Shown here: positions 17,330-25,056 of the stretch, piece after piece
How the letters are laid out: each line of letters begins with the position of its first letter
How positions within the stretch are numbered: position 1 is the stretch's first letter
Origin: Pseudoalteromonas luteoviolacea
GTDB lineage: Bacteria > Pseudomonadota > Gammaproteobacteria > Enterobacterales > Alteromonadaceae
Length of the DNA: 64,000 nucleotides
Assembly: GCF_001696455.1 (NCBI RefSeq)
Contig: NZ_MAUJ01000006.1
Location: forward strand, 1-64,000
Direction: 5' to 3'
The notes under the pieces: model-generated
Told to the model about the DNA's origin: nothing
What the model saw: only the letters and a program-made list of their open reading frames with translations
The model's database searches: none
Position numbers and translations under genes: made by a program

Positions 17330-18901
17330 TTAACCTTTAGGCTTGGGAAAAGCCTCGAGATTAAGGTCATGGAAGTCAAAACTGAAATCTGTGATCTCCG
17401 GATTCACCCACTCCATTTCTGCGGTTTCAATGTGACCTTTCCCATTCAGTTTAAAATGGATATAGGCGTCTGCTTCGAGTAACTTTTCATCCCACTTCAC
17501 CACAAATGTATTACCATCATGGTGATGGAGTGACCCCTTTAATAATCCAGTGTGGGTAAAGTCGATACGTAACTCTCCTGCGACCTTTTCCACGATGACA
17601 TCCCCATACCAAGGACTGCGTAAAGTGCCGGTATAGTGATCATGAGGTAGGCCCTTTTTCTTTCTTTTTGGCTTTACCGGTCCAAGCTTGCTGTATTTTT
17701 CACGGCGACTATCATGATACGCCTTAGCACTGTCAGCTACCCAATCTTGTGGCTCGAGACCAAGCGCTTGTTCAAACACTTCATTGGCTATTGCATTGAG
17801 TGCTGGGTAAGCCTGCTGGTTGGAGAGTAAGACAACGCCTAAACCTTTTTCAGGGATCATTGCGACCTGAGAGCCCATCCCTAAAATGCCCCCCATATGA
17901 CCTACTTTTTTATAGCCGAAATAACTTTCCAAAGACCACCCTAAGCCATAACCTTTGAAGTGCTGTCTGAAATTCTGTAGAGCTTGCTCTTTGGGTATAC
18001 GCATAATATGTGGATGCCACATCATGCTTTGCGAGTGTGCGCTGAATAGCACCTCCCCTGAAGGCGCGGTACCTGCATTCATTTGTGTCTGCATCCACTT
18101 CGTCATGTCAGTTACATTAGACGCAATAGAACCTGCGCCCCGAAAATCTTCGAGATAATCGCCAATGAACTCTTCTAATTGACCTTGATATTTAATCGTG
18201 CCCGTTGCAAAGTTTGAATTATCATGAGGGATTCTAGAAAACGCGCCATAAGAGCCCTTCATACCCACAACAGAAAATATGTTTTGCTCTATAAATTGCT
18301 GCCAGCGCATACCGCTCACACGACTCACCACTTCGCCCGCCACAACAAACATCAGGTTGTTGTAATTGTACTCATTGCGAAATTGCGATACCGGCTTTAA
18401 GTGCTTTAAGGCCTTTAATATATCCTCAATAGACTTGTCCGTATCTGGCCAAATCATCAAATCACCAGCCCCAAGGCCGAGCCCGCTACGGTGACTCAAT
18501 AAATCTCGAATCGTCATTTGCTCAGTTAACGCTTTACTATAAAGCTCAAACTCAGGTATGTGTTTTACTACCGGATCATCCCAATTCAGTTTCCCCTGCT
18601 CAACGAGCATTGCTAATGCCGCCGCAGTGAACGCTTTACTGTTAGATGCAATGCCAAATAAGGTATGTTCATCCACCAGCGATGATTTTCCATAACTTTT
18701 GATGCCAAACCCTTTTGCCATTACCACTTTTCCATCATTGACAATACCGACAGCAAGCCCAGGTATCGAAAAGCTTTTCATAGCCTGATTAACTGACTTT
18801 TCTACTTCTTCCAACTGAGTATCCGTAAGTGCCATTGTACTGCTGCTCATCAGTAGTACTGAACTGACCAAAAGTGCTTTGTGCCAAAGAGTGTGCTTCA
18901 T
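17330..18901 (-). CDS. Serine hydrolase, class C beta-lactamase/penicillin-binding fold, with C-terminal domain
   Basis: The 523-residue exported protein starts with a signal peptide (cleavage probably after the Ala of SSSTMA, near residue 24). The catalytic SxxK is in SNSKAFTAAAL near residue 88, the YxN motif in EYNYNNL near residue 190, and the third motif probably in the KVGHMGGI region near residue 332. The C-terminal part beyond about residue 400 (YTGTLRSPWYGDVIVEK onward) matches the DUF3471-type extension. Such proteins are esterases or peptidases more often than true beta-lactamases. It lies 15 bp after the cyclotransferase-like gene, probably one operon. Confidence 0.9.
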   Translation of the reverse strand: MKHTLWHKALLVSSVLLMSSSTMALTDTQLEEVEKSVNQAMKSFSIPGLAVGIVNDGKVVMAKGFGIKSYGKSSLVDEHTLFGIASNSKAFTAAALAMLVEQGKLNWDDPVVKHIPEFELYSKALTEQMTIRDLLSHRSGLGLGAGDLMIWPDTDKSIEDILKALKHLKPVSQFRNEYNYNNLMFVVAGEVVSRVSGMRWQQFIEQNIFSVVGMKGSYGAFSRIPHDNSNFATGTIKYQGQLEEFIGDYLEDFRGAGSIASNVTDMTKWMQTQMNAGTAPSGEVLFSAHSQSMMWHPHIMRIPKEQALQNFRQHFKGYGLGWSLESYFGYKKVGHMGGILGMGSQVAMIPEKGLGVVLLSNQQAYPALNAIANEVFEQALGLEPQDWVADSAKAYHDSRREKYSKLGPVKPKRKKKGLPHDHYTGTLRSPWYGDVIVEKVAGELRIDFTHTGLLKGSLHHHDGNTFVVKWDEKLLEADAYIHFKLNGKGHIETAEMEWVNPEITDFSFDFHDLNLEAFPKPKG

Positions 18902-18916
18902 TTCCGTATTGCCTTG

Positions 18917-19417
18917 TTATTTGTATATCTCTAATTCTAATTTTTCCCGCTCAATGTCGGGGTCTTGCGTGCTAGCCTGAGCATCAATTTTTTCTATGTA
19001 GCTGTGAGGAAAGTCATGTTCTCTCGCGCCATTTAAAACGTGCTGTTTATACCAGCTAAATGGTAGTTGCTCAGGATCAAAAGTGTTTGCAATGTAGCAG
19101 TGCGCCGTTATGACTTCACCGCTTTTGAGTCTGACAGGTTTGCTCGCACGGTCATACCTAACGCCTTCAATCGAGTCCAATATACTTAATTCTTCCTTTG
19201 AAAGCGTGTAAACCACACCAAAAACACTGTTAGCTGTGGTCTCTGTGCATGCTATGTCACATTTTGCTGATCCATCCGTACTCAACATGTTAAATGTTAA
19301 TTCATATCCTATCAGTTCAGCTATCCCTTGACACTGCGCATGAGGTAATCGTTTAAGCAAACGTTTAGTTGACACGTTAGAGCCGTAAGCGAAATAGTGT
19401 TGTGTTGATGTTTGCAT
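18917..19417 (-). CDS. Gamma-glutamylcyclotransferase (AIG2-like) family protein
   Basis: The 166-residue cytosolic protein shows the family opening YFAYGSNVSTKRLLKRLP, where YGSN is the substrate-binding loop, and LDSIEGVRYDR, where the Glu is the likely catalytic base. Members cleave gamma-glutamyl-amine or gamma-glutamyl-amino acid bonds to give 5-oxoproline. A good AGGACTAAAG ribosome-binding site precedes the ATG. It sits 8 bp after the LysE exporter gene and 15 bp before the serine hydrolase, so it is likely co-transcribed. The exact substrate is not deducible. Confidence 0.88.
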   Translation of the reverse strand: MQTSTQHYFAYGSNVSTKRLLKRLPHAQCQGIAELIGYELTFNMLSTDGSAKCDIACTETTANSVFGVVYTLSKEELSILDSIEGVRYDRASKPVRLKSGEVITAHCYIANTFDPEQLPFSWYKQHVLNGAREHDFPHSYIEKIDAQASTQDPDIEREKLELEIYK

Positions 19418-19425
19418 CTTTAGTC

Positions 19426-20049
19426 CTAAACCACGACTCTAAAGGCTAACAATATCAATATCACACCGATACCTCGATCAAACCAGTGGCCTGCACGGTG
19501 GAAAAAACACCTGACTGAGTCTCTTGATAAAATAACTGAGAGAATAGAGAACCAGACCCACGTCGCTAACGCCATATAAACACCATAAAAGATCTGCACT
19601 TGTTGAGGGGTTCCAGGGTCAATCATTAACGTAAACAATGACAAGAAAAACAACGTTGCTTTCGGGTTGAGGGCATTGACCAAGAACCCTCTGCGCAGAG
19701 CCTTCCAGTTAGATTCTGATGCAAGTTTTTCGGCTGTTTCCGTTTGCCCTTCAGCCGGTTTTGCTGAGCGCAAAGCTTGAATCCCCATGTATGCTAAATA
19801 TGCCCCAGCAAGATATTTGAACACATTGAACAATTCCGGCGACTGCGACAGCACAAGGGCGACACCAAGTAAACAGTAACTGACATGCACAAAAATTCCG
19901 AGGCCTACACCAGCACTTGTAAAAAGCGCATTCTTTCGACCTTGCTGCACACTTTGCTTTAACACTATCGCAAAATCAGGGCCTGGGCTTGCTACAGCGA
20001 AGAAGTGAGCCAATGCGATAATCAAAAACTCATCTAAATATTCAAGCAC
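19426..20049 (-). CDS. LysE/RhtB family amino-acid exporter
   Basis: This 207-residue inner-membrane protein has about six hydrophobic segments and the LysE/RhtB signature FFAVASPGPDFAIVLKQS near residues 16-33. Family members export amino acids or homoserine lactone-like compounds; the substrate is unknown here. The GTG start at 20049 has an AGGAG box 7 nt upstream and gives VLEYLDEFLII; a TTG five codons earlier has no such support. The start overlaps the stop of the upstream uncharacterised gene by 8 bp, suggesting translational coupling. Confidence 0.9.
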   Translation of the reverse strand: MLEYLDEFLIIALAHFFAVASPGPDFAIVLKQSVQQGRKNALFTSAGVGLGIFVHVSYCLLGVALVLSQSPELFNVFKYLAGAYLAYMGIQALRSAKPAEGQTETAEKLASESNWKALRRGFLVNALNPKATLFFLSLFTLMIDPGTPQQVQIFYGVYMALATWVWFSILSVILSRDSVRCFFHRAGHWFDRGIGVILILLAFRVVV

Positions 20050-20827
20050 GGCTACGCTCCTCAAGCGCCAATAAAAGGGGGTCCGGACTGGTGTGTAAAA
20101 TCTGCTTCAACTGCTTTTCAGCTTTTTTATACATACTTTTTAAATGAGGTTTTAAATGCTTGCCGCCATTGCTGTTTGGCTTAAAGTGGCATACTAGAGC
20201 ATGCAAAAACACACTTTCCTGTTCACTTAACGCGGCTTGGCGATTCGCATATGGGTTATAACAAGAACCACATCCACCTCGAAAGTGGTATGCGGTATTA
20301 CATAACATTGTGCCGAAGCCCATATAAATTGCCAAAACATCCGCTGCAACTGATAAGTTTTGCTGCCCCCCAGGTGGTAGTTTACCAACGTGATGGATAA
20401 GCATTAAAGCCATACTGCCTGCCATACTCGCAACCAAATCTTGAGGCTGGTTAATTTGATTGGGGTTATAGGACACCGCAACAGCCTGCAGCGGTGCCTG
20501 AATTAACTCTAGGCCATCTCCTCGAAGCCCATTGGCAAAAGCGAAATGAGGAAATGTCTGTTGCATAGGCATTAATTGAGGGGGTGACAATTGAATAGGC
20601 CATTGGGTTAGACCCGCATAATCTCTGACCCGTTGAAAAACCGAGCTCGCCATGTCTTCAACACTGGTCACCCTGTCAGGGAAAAATTGCTCGGTAGGCT
20701 GCACTATTTGCGTTTTCTGTAAGAAATAGTCACTGTCAAAGTGCTCAACAGCCCATAAAAACAAATCCAATATTGATTGGGACTCTGATTCTTCTAATAG
20801 TGGTTTTGACTTAAAGATAGATAACAT
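20042..20827 (-). CDS. Uncharacterised protein with a possible degenerate metallopeptidase-like core
   Basis: I do not recognise a named family for this 261-residue soluble protein. The segment LMLIHHVGKLPPG, followed by AADVLAIYMGFGTMLCNTAYHF (about residues 146-187), recalls proteins with HExxH-type zinc sites followed by a D-x-x-A-V-F-x-G-F-G stretch. The HExxH itself is not present, so any such relation would be to an inactive or altered form. A Cys/Gly-rich GGCGSCYNPYANRQAAL follows. The ATG at 20827 is preferred over a TTG two codons upstream. It is translationally coupled to the LysE exporter (8-bp overlap) and heads this minus-strand operon. Confidence 0.6.
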   Translation of the reverse strand: MLSIFKSKPLLEESESQSILDLFLWAVEHFDSDYFLQKTQIVQPTEQFFPDRVTSVEDMASSVFQRVRDYAGLTQWPIQLSPPQLMPMQQTFPHFAFANGLRGDGLELIQAPLQAVAVSYNPNQINQPQDLVASMAGSMALMLIHHVGKLPPGGQQNLSVAADVLAIYMGFGTMLCNTAYHFRGGCGSCYNPYANRQAALSEQESVFLHALVCHFKPNSNGGKHLKPHLKSMYKKAEKQLKQILHTSPDPLLLALEERSRA

Positions 20828-21034
20828 ATTCAATCCAACACGATCTCTTAGATAAACAGCAACACCTTATCAAGGAGCCTTCATTTGAAGCAAGCTGCCT
20901 GACTGATTAAATGAATTAAAACCAGTTTAACATTATTTAACTTTTAATCATCGGTTTAGCTATTTATGCTGTGTTGGCTTTCATGCTGAACAGCTTTATT
21001 ATATAGCTCTGTAGAATAATAAGCCGTACTTACC

Positions 21035-21364
21035 ATGCCACACATCATCTTAGAACATTCAAAGACACTTGATGTTTGTCCAACTGAGCTTCTCTCTTCT
21101 GTACATCAAAGTGTCATAGATTCAACACTATTTGACATAACCACAATTAAAACCAGACTTATAGAATCCCATGCTTGTATACTCGGCGATGGTAGAGAAG
21201 ACTTTGTCCACGTGCAAATACACTTACTTGAGGGGCGAACGCAATCGCAAAAGCAAATGTTAAGTGAGTTGGTGCTCTCTAAGTTGCAACAACTATTGCC
21301 TGCGAGTGTCAGTTTGAGTGTTCACCCTTATGATTTAGACCCGACTATTTATCGAAAAAATTAA
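21035..21364 (+). CDS. 5-carboxymethyl-2-hydroxymuconate isomerase family protein
   Basis: This 109-residue tautomerase-superfamily protein begins MPHIILEHSKTL, so Pro becomes the N-terminal catalytic residue after Met removal. The segment IKTRLIESHACILGDGREDFVHVQIHLLEGRTQSQKQ is typical of CHMI (HpcD/HpaF). Homoprotocatechuate catabolism genes, its usual partners in E. coli, are absent around it, so its substrate here may differ. It is a single gene, divergent from the uncharacterised 20042-20827 gene and 48 bp before rsuA. Confidence 0.85.
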   Translation: MPHIILEHSKTLDVCPTELLSSVHQSVIDSTLFDITTIKTRLIESHACILGDGREDFVHVQIHLLEGRTQSQKQMLSELVLSKLQQLLPASVSLSVHPYDLDPTIYRKN

Positions 21365-21412
21365 ATAATTTATAAATAGTACTTTTGTATAACAGATTAC
21401 CCGAGAACTACC

Positions 21413-22123
21413 ATGAAATTCCCATGCCGTTTAGACAAGTTTGTAAGTAATATTGGTGAGCTGCCACGCACCAAAGTAAAGTCGTTAATTAAAAAGGGCA
21501 ATGTCACCGTAAACGGCCTTGTTTGTAAAAAAAACGAACTACAAATCACCGCAACCGACGAAATAAAGATTAACGATAATATACTGAAATACTTGGGTAA
21601 AAGGTATTTTATGTTGAACAAACCACAAGGTTATGTGTGTGCAAATCAAGATGATTTACACCCGACTGTTTTTGACCTTTTGGATGAGCCTAACTTAAAA
21701 GATTTTCATATTGCAGGTAGGCTGGATATCGATACTACTGGCCTAGTCCTCATTACAAATGACGGGGACTGGTCACATCAAATAACGTCGCCTAAGAAAC
21801 AAAAATTCAAGACATACCTTGTTGAAACGAAAGAAATAATCACAGAGGAAGCACTACAAAAATTGCGTGAAGGCGTTGCGCTACACAATGAAAAACAACT
21901 CACTCGCCCAGCCCACGCTGAGGCTTTAGATAAATACGCATTACGCCTATCGATCTGCGAAGGAAAATACCATCAAGTAAAGCGTATGCTTGCCGCCGTT
22001 GAAAACCATGTTGTTGAATTACATAGAGAAAAAGTTGGAGACATTGAGTTAGATAGCGACTTATCCGAAGGTCAGTATCGACCACTTACGGAACGTGAAA
22101 TAAGCATAATCAATGCAATTTAA
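21413..22123 (+). CDS. rsuA: Pseudouridine synthase RsuA (16S rRNA U516)
   Basis: This is a 236-residue RsuA/RluB/E/F-family pseudouridine synthase. It has an N-terminal S4 RNA-binding domain (LDKFVSNIGELPRTKVKSLI, with VTVNG) and a catalytic domain carrying the active-site Asp in AGRLDIDTTGLVLITNDG near residue 105. The C-terminal EGKYHQVKRMLAAVENHV motif is typical. The length and PRTKVKSLIKKGNV pattern fit RsuA, which modifies U516 of 16S rRNA, better than RluE or RluF. No operon partner is obvious. Confidence 0.88.
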   Translation: MKFPCRLDKFVSNIGELPRTKVKSLIKKGNVTVNGLVCKKNELQITATDEIKINDNILKYLGKRYFMLNKPQGYVCANQDDLHPTVFDLLDEPNLKDFHIAGRLDIDTTGLVLITNDGDWSHQITSPKKQKFKTYLVETKEIITEEALQKLREGVALHNEKQLTRPAHAEALDKYALRLSICEGKYHQVKRMLAAVENHVVELHREKVGDIELDSDLSEGQYRPLTEREISIINAI

Positions 22124-22271
22124 TGGGGGAAAAAGTCGTCATATGAGGAAAAATCATCTAATTTTTATTCATATACAGTAATCGGCTACTTACATACTCC
22201 GCTTAAACATGATAAATCATAAAAGTGGAGTTCCATAAACAATTAACTAGATCTCTGTTAAGGTGCAAATT

Positions 22272-23903
22272 GTGTTTTCGACCCTGACTTTAAGACTAAA
22301 AATAATCCTATTCGCAGCAGCCATCTTTATCGCGCTTATCCTGGTTGCCGTGCTGGGACTACAGTCACTGCGCCATGCCAGTGAAACAGATAACATTGCA
22401 CGTATTAACCAACTAATGAAAAGCACGGTTAATATTGTTGAGCAGTTTGAACAATTTGTACAATCTGGAGAGCTTTCAGAACAAGAAGCCAAGCGACTTG
22501 CGGCTAAGATTTTACAAGAAAATAAATACCACGACTCTGAGTATGTCTATGTAGTGGACAACAAGTTAGATTTTGTTGCCGCACCTCACGATCCACAGCT
22601 ACACGGAACGAGTTTCAATGACTTCAAAGATGCCAATGGAAACAGTATTGGCCGCTTGGTAGAAAGGCTCGTTGGCAATAAAACCAATCGGATTATCACC
22701 TACCACTGGACGTCTGAGCGTAATGGTGAGGTTGTCGATTTAACTTCTGTTGTACAGAAAACGTCGCGCTTTGGCTGGTACGTAGGCACCGGGATCAGTT
22801 ACAAAGAAGTAGATGCCCGATACTGGGAAACGGCTAGCTGGCTTTTGTCTTTATCTCTCATTATTGCAGTAGCCCTGACCTTTGCCATTGCTCGATATGG
22901 CCTATCGTTGTCTAACAAACTTGGCGCAGAGCTCAATGACGTACTTGCCATAGTTAGAGAAGTGTCTCAGGGTAATTTAACCTCCCTAATAGATACTTCG
23001 ACTGCGAAAGATTACAGCATTATGGCGGCAATGCGTTATATGCAAGATGGTCTCAAAGGCGTCGTCGGAGGGCTAATGACTGTCAGTGATACGCTTAAAG
23101 AGCAAAGCTATGACGGCGAAGCTCGTTCGACCGAGCTGGAAAATTTAACCCAGAGCCTTAGCGAAGAAACACAAATGGTCGCGTCCGCAATCACGGAGCT
23201 AACGGCGTCAGCTCAAACCGTTGTTGAACATGCTGAACAAGCTGCTTTTTCAGTGCAAGAAGCAGAGAACCAAGGCCAAAATGCAGACCGCTTAACAAGT
23301 GACGCGTCCGAAGCTATCGCATTACTGGAGCAACAAATTGACAGTGCAGGAAGTAATATTCAGGCACTCGATGAAGAAGTGAACAACATTGCCAATGTAT
23401 TGAGTGTCATTCAAAGTATTGCCGAGCAAACGAACTTACTTGCACTAAACGCCGCCATTGAAGCCGCTCGCGCAGGCGAACAAGGGCGTGGATTCGCAGT
23501 TGTTGCAGACGAAGTACGCCAGCTTGCTCAGCGAACTCAATCAAGTACTGAAGAAATTCATACTATGATAGGAAACTTACAATCTGCGACACAAGAAGCA
23601 AAGTCATCAGTCTCTCTGAGTATCGCTACCAGTGAAAAAACCGTCACCATGTCAAGTGAAGCAAGCGAAGCGCTTCGCAGTGTTGCCAGTTCACTGAGCG
23701 CCATCTCTCAAATGAGTGACCAAATTGCTTTGGCAGCAAAGGAACAGTTGGCAGCCGGTGAGGATACTGCACAAAGAGTTGTGACGATATCTGATACCGC
23801 GTCACAAACAGCGAATGTCTCGCAGCAAGCACATGCAGCAACCGACAGCATCAAGGCACTCGCAACTCAGCTAGAATCAGAAATGGCAAAATTTAAGCTT
23901 TAA
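22272..23903 (+). CDS. Methyl-accepting chemotaxis protein with a single Cache domain
   Basis: This inner-membrane chemoreceptor of about 543 residues has a first TM segment at about residues 9-30. The periplasmic sCache_2-type sensor runs to about 185 (YVYVVDNKLDFVAAPHDPQL, FGWYVGTGISY). A second TM segment lies at about 188-212, then a HAMP region, then the cytoplasmic signalling domain with the conserved tip NLLALNAAIEAARAGEQGRG. The GTG at 22272 is preferred because AAGGTG lies 6 nt upstream; a GTG at 22263 is also possible. The C-terminus (MAKFKL) lacks a CheR-binding pentapeptide. It probably signals through CheA/CheW encoded elsewhere. Confidence 0.93.
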   Translation: MFSTLTLRLKIILFAAAIFIALILVAVLGLQSLRHASETDNIARINQLMKSTVNIVEQFEQFVQSGELSEQEAKRLAAKILQENKYHDSEYVYVVDNKLDFVAAPHDPQLHGTSFNDFKDANGNSIGRLVERLVGNKTNRIITYHWTSERNGEVVDLTSVVQKTSRFGWYVGTGISYKEVDARYWETASWLLSLSLIIAVALTFAIARYGLSLSNKLGAELNDVLAIVREVSQGNLTSLIDTSTAKDYSIMAAMRYMQDGLKGVVGGLMTVSDTLKEQSYDGEARSTELENLTQSLSEETQMVASAITELTASAQTVVEHAEQAAFSVQEAENQGQNADRLTSDASEAIALLEQQIDSAGSNIQALDEEVNNIANVLSVIQSIAEQTNLLALNAAIEAARAGEQGRGFAVVADEVRQLAQRTQSSTEEIHTMIGNLQSATQEAKSSVSLSIATSEKTVTMSSEASEALRSVASSLSAISQMSDQIALAAKEQLAAGEDTAQRVVTISDTASQTANVSQQAHAATDSIKALATQLESEMAKFKL

Positions 23904-23935
23904 TATCACAGCATTACCAAACAATAAGTTACGCG

Positions 23936-23966
23936 AAAAAATAGGGACTAAGTTCCCCTATTTTTT
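23936..23966 (+). terminator. Intrinsic terminator after the chemoreceptor gene
   Basis: An A-rich/T-rich stem (AAAAAATAGGG against CCCTATTTTTT) with a short loop ends in a T7 run, about 35 bp after the stop codon. Confidence 0.85.
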
Positions 23967-24026
23967 TGGGTAATTTTTTTCACAAATTGGCCTGAATTTA
24001 GCATCTTATTTTTTTGTAAAAAAATG

Positions 24027-24053
24027 TTTAACTCCAAATTATTTGGTGTTAAA
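24027..24053. repeat. 27-bp near-perfect inverted repeat
   Basis: The arms TTTAACTCCAAA (24027-24038) and TTTGGTGTTAAA (24042-24053) are complementary at 11 of 12 positions with a 3-bp centre. No U-run follows on either strand. It looks like a binding site for a dimeric regulator or a cruciform-forming element, about 200 bp upstream of the small peptide gene. Confidence 0.8.
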
Positions 24054-24197
24054 TTCATTGAGTCACCCGCATAAATACAGACTTTAAGTACTACCAAAAA
24101 TAGATATTTTGGTTCTTTATGACTACTGTTTTGGTGACGTTTCTTCACTGGTTAGCAGTAAGGCTCTGCGTTGTGCCTATCGCCATTGGAAACTAAA

Positions 24198-24212
24198 GAA
24201 TGTTCAACATTC
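24198..24212. promoter_or_regulatory. Perfect 15-bp dyad upstream of the peptide gene
   Basis: GAATGTT-C-AACATTC is a perfect 7-bp dyad about a central C. It sits 39 bp upstream of the ATG at 24252, a position suited to an operator. It matches no consensus I can name. Confidence 0.5.
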
Positions 24213-24251
24213 GATAGCTGACTAGACAACAATGAAATAAGGATAATCACT

Positions 24252-24389
24252 ATGAAGATGATTGCTAAGAAACAATGTCGTTTAATATTTGGCGGCTCTG
24301 GTTTATTAGGTCCAGCAGACCCTTTTTCAAATGACTGTGGTCTCCAGAGGAATAAGCGCAAGCAAAACAAACCCATTGTTAAACCTTAA
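24252..24389 (+). CDS. Candidate double-glycine leader peptide (45 residues)
   Basis: This short gene has a good AAGGA ribosome-binding site 8 nt before the ATG. The product starts MKMIAKKQCRLIFGG, which fits a double-glycine leader: Gly at -1 and -2, Ile at -4, Gln at -8 and Ile at -12. The predicted 30-residue mature part, SGLLGPADPF through KPIVKP, has one Cys and a very basic C-terminal half (RNKRKQNK). Such leaders mark bacteriocins and other exported peptides, but no peptidase-ABC transporter is nearby. The next gene, 42 bp downstream, is a six-helix membrane protein. A 74-codon frame on the other strand (24152-24376), with a weaker ribosome-binding site and one hydrophobic stretch, is the competing reading. 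Confidence 0.45.
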   Translation: MKMIAKKQCRLIFGGSGLLGPADPFSNDCGLQRNKRKQNKPIVKP

Positions 24390-24431
24390 CAATGTCATCC
24401 CTTTAGTTTATTTCTCAGTAAAGTATCACTT

Positions 24432-25052
24432 ATGGCAAAACAGTTTGCATTCAAAGATCTGCTACTACCTTATGTTGTAATGGTAGTAGTGATCTTTATT
24501 ATCCAAGACGCGACATACTTCTTTTTTCTCGCGTACATTTCTATCGTATCTCTCGTTTTCTTAATTGGACACCGCTTGAGAGACGTCAATATTTGTTCCA
24601 TCGCTTTTTTGGCCATGATGCCGGTTTTATTTGAAAACATTATTTTCACAACCGGCCTTATTAGCCTTGTGTCCGAACCCGGAGACAGACTCATTCAAAA
24701 CAGCTTGATTTATGGTATTCACTTGGTTAAAGAACTCATGATATTAGTTCCGTTAACTTATCGAGTTGAAATATCCAAAAAACTATTTCCCAAACACAAG
24801 ATAAGATACACCTTTGCGGATAGCATTTTGCCTTGGTTATGCCTAATTAGTGCGGCAATCAGTTTTTTCGCATTAATAGAAAACTATATGCGAAATGGCA
24901 AGGGCTATGATATTACCTTCTTTTATTATGCGTTTGATGTCACAGGCTATTTAAACTATTCCATGTTTTGCGGCGTTTTAGTGGTTCTGACATTTCTCAG
25001 CTACAAAGAAGCATATGATTTCAAAGCACCTTCGATTCGACGGACTAAATAG
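24432..25052 (+). CDS. Uncharacterised six-helix membrane protein
   Basis: This 206-residue integral membrane protein has about six hydrophobic segments (around residues 10-26, 29-47, 53-80, 92-110, 128-150 and 165-190) and a short basic cytoplasmic tail (SIRRTK). Charged residues are few and sit in loops. I do not recognise the family. No strong ribosome-binding site precedes the ATG, so translation may be coupled to, or weak after, the 45-residue peptide gene 42 bp upstream. If that peptide is real, an immunity or export role is possible, but this is speculation. Confidence 0.75.
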   Translation: MAKQFAFKDLLLPYVVMVVVIFIIQDATYFFFLAYISIVSLVFLIGHRLRDVNICSIAFLAMMPVLFENIIFTTGLISLVSEPGDRLIQNSLIYGIHLVKELMILVPLTYRVEISKKLFPKHKIRYTFADSILPWLCLISAAISFFALIENYMRNGKGYDITFFYYAFDVTGYLNYSMFCGVLVVLTFLSYKEAYDFKAPSIRRTK

Positions 25053-25056
25053 CCCT

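Larger units (their letters stand above)
23967..24251. other. AT-rich intergenic region upstream of a small peptide gene
   Basis: The chemoreceptor-to-peptide gap is about 350 bp. After the terminator it holds two dyads (24027-24053 and 24198-24212, listed separately) and A/T-rich DNA. Open frames within it lack plausible starts or protein-like composition. A weak promoter-like pair TTGTGC (24173-24178) and TAAAGA (24194-24199), spaced 15 bp, could serve the peptide gene but is not convincing. Confidence 0.5.

Noticed and set aside
24152..24376. 74-codon frame on the minus strand over the small peptide gene
   Set aside because: It has an AAGG box 7 nt before its ATG and one hydrophobic stretch, so it is not excluded. 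Its composition looks less protein-like (MGLFCLRLFLWRPQSFEKG) and the plus-strand reading has the better ribosome-binding site and a recognisable leader pattern.
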